Of a DNA stretch of 7,227 nt, positions 6,536-7,227 are shown in pieces. Origin of the DNA: Candidatus Aphodomonas merdavium (GTDB lineage: Bacteria; Bacillota; Clostridia; Christensenellales; Aristaeellaceae); the NCBI GenBank assembly GCA_018715585.1, contig DVLH01000139.1, forward strand, positions 1 to 7,227. The letters are read 5' to 3'. Under the pieces are notes generated by a model. That model saw nothing but the letters and a program-made list of their open reading frames with translations. It was not told the DNA's origin and did not search any database. The translations under genes and the position numbers were made by a program. Each line of letters starts with the position of its first letter. Position 1 is the stretch's first letter.

Positions 6536-7153
6536 TTAGAACATTTCGTTCAGGGGCTCGAGAGCGTCGACGATCGTGAAGATGGCCGTGTAGGGCAGGT
6601 TGTTGTTGATCGCATAGTTGGAGAACTTGTGATCGCTCAGGTCGCCTTCTTCCACGAAGATCAGGTAGGAGGAGATGCCCAGCACCATATCCGCAAACTG
6701 GTCGGACTTAGCGCCACGGCGGGCAGAGCCGCCAAGGTGTGCGAAGATGACGGTGATGTCATTTTCTTTGACGGTGTTGATAATCTCTTCCGCACGGCTG
6801 AATTCGCTCTCTTCACTGATGCCTGCAGCGCCAAGGCCCTTGGAGCTCATGCCGGCAGCGATGATGACCGTCTTATACTGCGCGACTTCTTCGGCGGTGG
6901 CAAGCGGCTCGAAGGTATAGTCCACCTCTTCGTCCAGCTTTTTAAACAGCGCGTTGAGCATGGAGACGTCCGCGCTCTGGCCGAAGGAGGTCAGCAGCAC
7001 CGGCGTTTCCAAAGTGGTGTAGTCGAATTCGCCTTCGGAGTAAACGCGGTTTTCCGCGCTCGTCTTGGCGTCGGTGGACTCAGCAGCGGCGAAGGAAACC
7101 GCGCAGCTCAGCAGGGTTACAACTGCCAGGAAGATGGAAAGAAACTTTTTCAT
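6536..7153 (-). CDS. Secreted alpha/beta protein of unknown function, possibly DUF6305 family
   Basis: A 205-residue protein with a classic signal peptide (MKKFLSIFLAVVTLLSCAVS, cleavage probably after residue 24 near FAAA) and a strong AAAGGAGAG upstream. The mature part alternates hydrophobic strands and helices: PVLLTSFGQSADVSMLNAL (51-69), TVIIAAGMSSKGLGAAG (95-111), ITVIFAHLGGSARRGAKSD (133-151), YLIFVEEGDLSD (163-174) and VDALEPLNEMF (195-205). Glycines after the strand ends (SFGQS, AAGMSSKG, LGGSARRG) suggest a Rossmann-like ligand-binding fold. I think it belongs to the uncharacterised DUF6305 group, but this is from memory and not certain. It is the first gene of the set and is followed by a hairpin, which is how substrate-binding proteins of transport operons are often placed; a role as extracytoplasmic ligand-binding partner of the DctM-like permease is therefore a reasonable inference. 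It is far shorter than a DctP protein (about 330 residues) and does not resemble one. Confidence 0.85.
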   Translation of the reverse strand: MKKFLSIFLAVVTLLSCAVSFAAAESTDAKTSAENRVYSEGEFDYTTLETPVLLTSFGQSADVSMLNALFKKLDEEVDYTFEPLATAEEVAQYKTVIIAAGMSSKGLGAAGISEESEFSRAEEIINTVKENDITVIFAHLGGSARRGAKSDQFADMVLGISSYLIFVEEGDLSDHKFSNYAINNNLPYTAIFTIVDALEPLNEMF

Positions 7154-7227
7154 GATGCACTCTCCTTTATTTGTTTTTTTTAATTTTCGTTGGAAAGCAC
7201 GGAACTCCTGCTTACGAAAGCGGCTTG
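7154..7227 (-). promoter_or_regulatory. Leader of the secreted-protein gene with strong ribosome-binding site; no clear promoter
   Basis: AAAGGAGAG at 7160-7168 lies 6 nt before the ATG at 7153 and fixes that start. Upstream is an A-rich run (about 7169-7188). I see no convincing -35/-10 pair. Two of the three minus frames are open to the window edge (one ends in TAA at 7180-7182), so part of this stretch could be the tail of another gene, but it is too short to call. Confidence 0.55.

Noticed and set aside
6452..7183. Long plus-strand open frame of 243 codons opposite the secreted-protein gene
   Set aside because: It is antisense to a gene with a clear signal peptide and ribosome-binding site, starts in the hairpin region without a good ribosome-binding site, and its composition reads as a frame shadow.
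7169..7190. A/T-rich run as the U-tract of a terminator of an upstream gene
   Set aside because: No convincing stem was found next to it on the minus strand, and the run is directly before a ribosome-binding site.
1..7227. tRNA, rRNA, CRISPR, insertion sequence or att-site features
   Set aside because: No repeat arrays, transposase frames, terminal inverted repeats or tRNA-like folds were seen; the window is filled by one coherent operon.

Overview
The window reads as one continuous minus-strand gene cluster. It begins at the right edge with a secreted protein and runs leftwards off the left edge. Long intergenic gaps are absent: almost every base from 1 to 7153 is coding or lies in junctions shorter than about 110 bases. 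The core is a poly-gamma-glutamate (PGA) synthase module (PgsB/CapB, PgsC/CapC and a PgsW-like protein). It is preceded by two different membrane-bound or secreted M14-type zinc metallohydrolases, a 48-residue membrane protein, a DctM-like permease and a secreted protein of unknown function.

Order of transcription (right to left): secreted alpha/beta protein (7153-6536); a strong 12-bp hairpin (6468-6498); DctM-like permease starting at a TTG (6436-5165); 48-aa small membrane protein (5151-5005); longer M14 metallohydrolase (4997-3834); shorter M14 metallohydrolase (3834-2950); pgsB (2948-1815); pgsC (1825-1403); pgsW-like gene (1406 to beyond base 1). Junctions are very tight: 13 nt, 7 nt, a TGATG overlap, a 1-nt gap, an 11-nt overlap and an ATGA overlap. 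Everything left of the hairpin is therefore almost certainly one translationally coupled operon.

The organism is probably an anaerobic Firmicute (Clostridia-like) of moderately high G+C. The basis is strong GGAG/GGGGAG ribosome-binding sites, a TTG start, the PGA module with a PgsW-type instead of a CapA-type partner in view, and the general protein style. PGA modules of this kind are also known in Fusobacteria, but the base composition looks too G+C-rich for those. Genus-level placement is not possible from the sequence.

Working model (inference): PgsB and PgsC make an anionic gamma-linked polymer at the membrane with PgsW as accessory. The two extracytoplasmic M14 enzymes trim, release or recycle the polymer or acylated amino acids derived from it. 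The permease, possibly with the secreted protein and the 48-aa protein, moves a small carboxylate connected with the polymer. No CapA/PgsA, no CapD/PgdS-type hydrolase and no TRAP DctP or DctQ genes are seen, so the set differs from the textbook Bacillus capBCADE/pgsBCAE operon.
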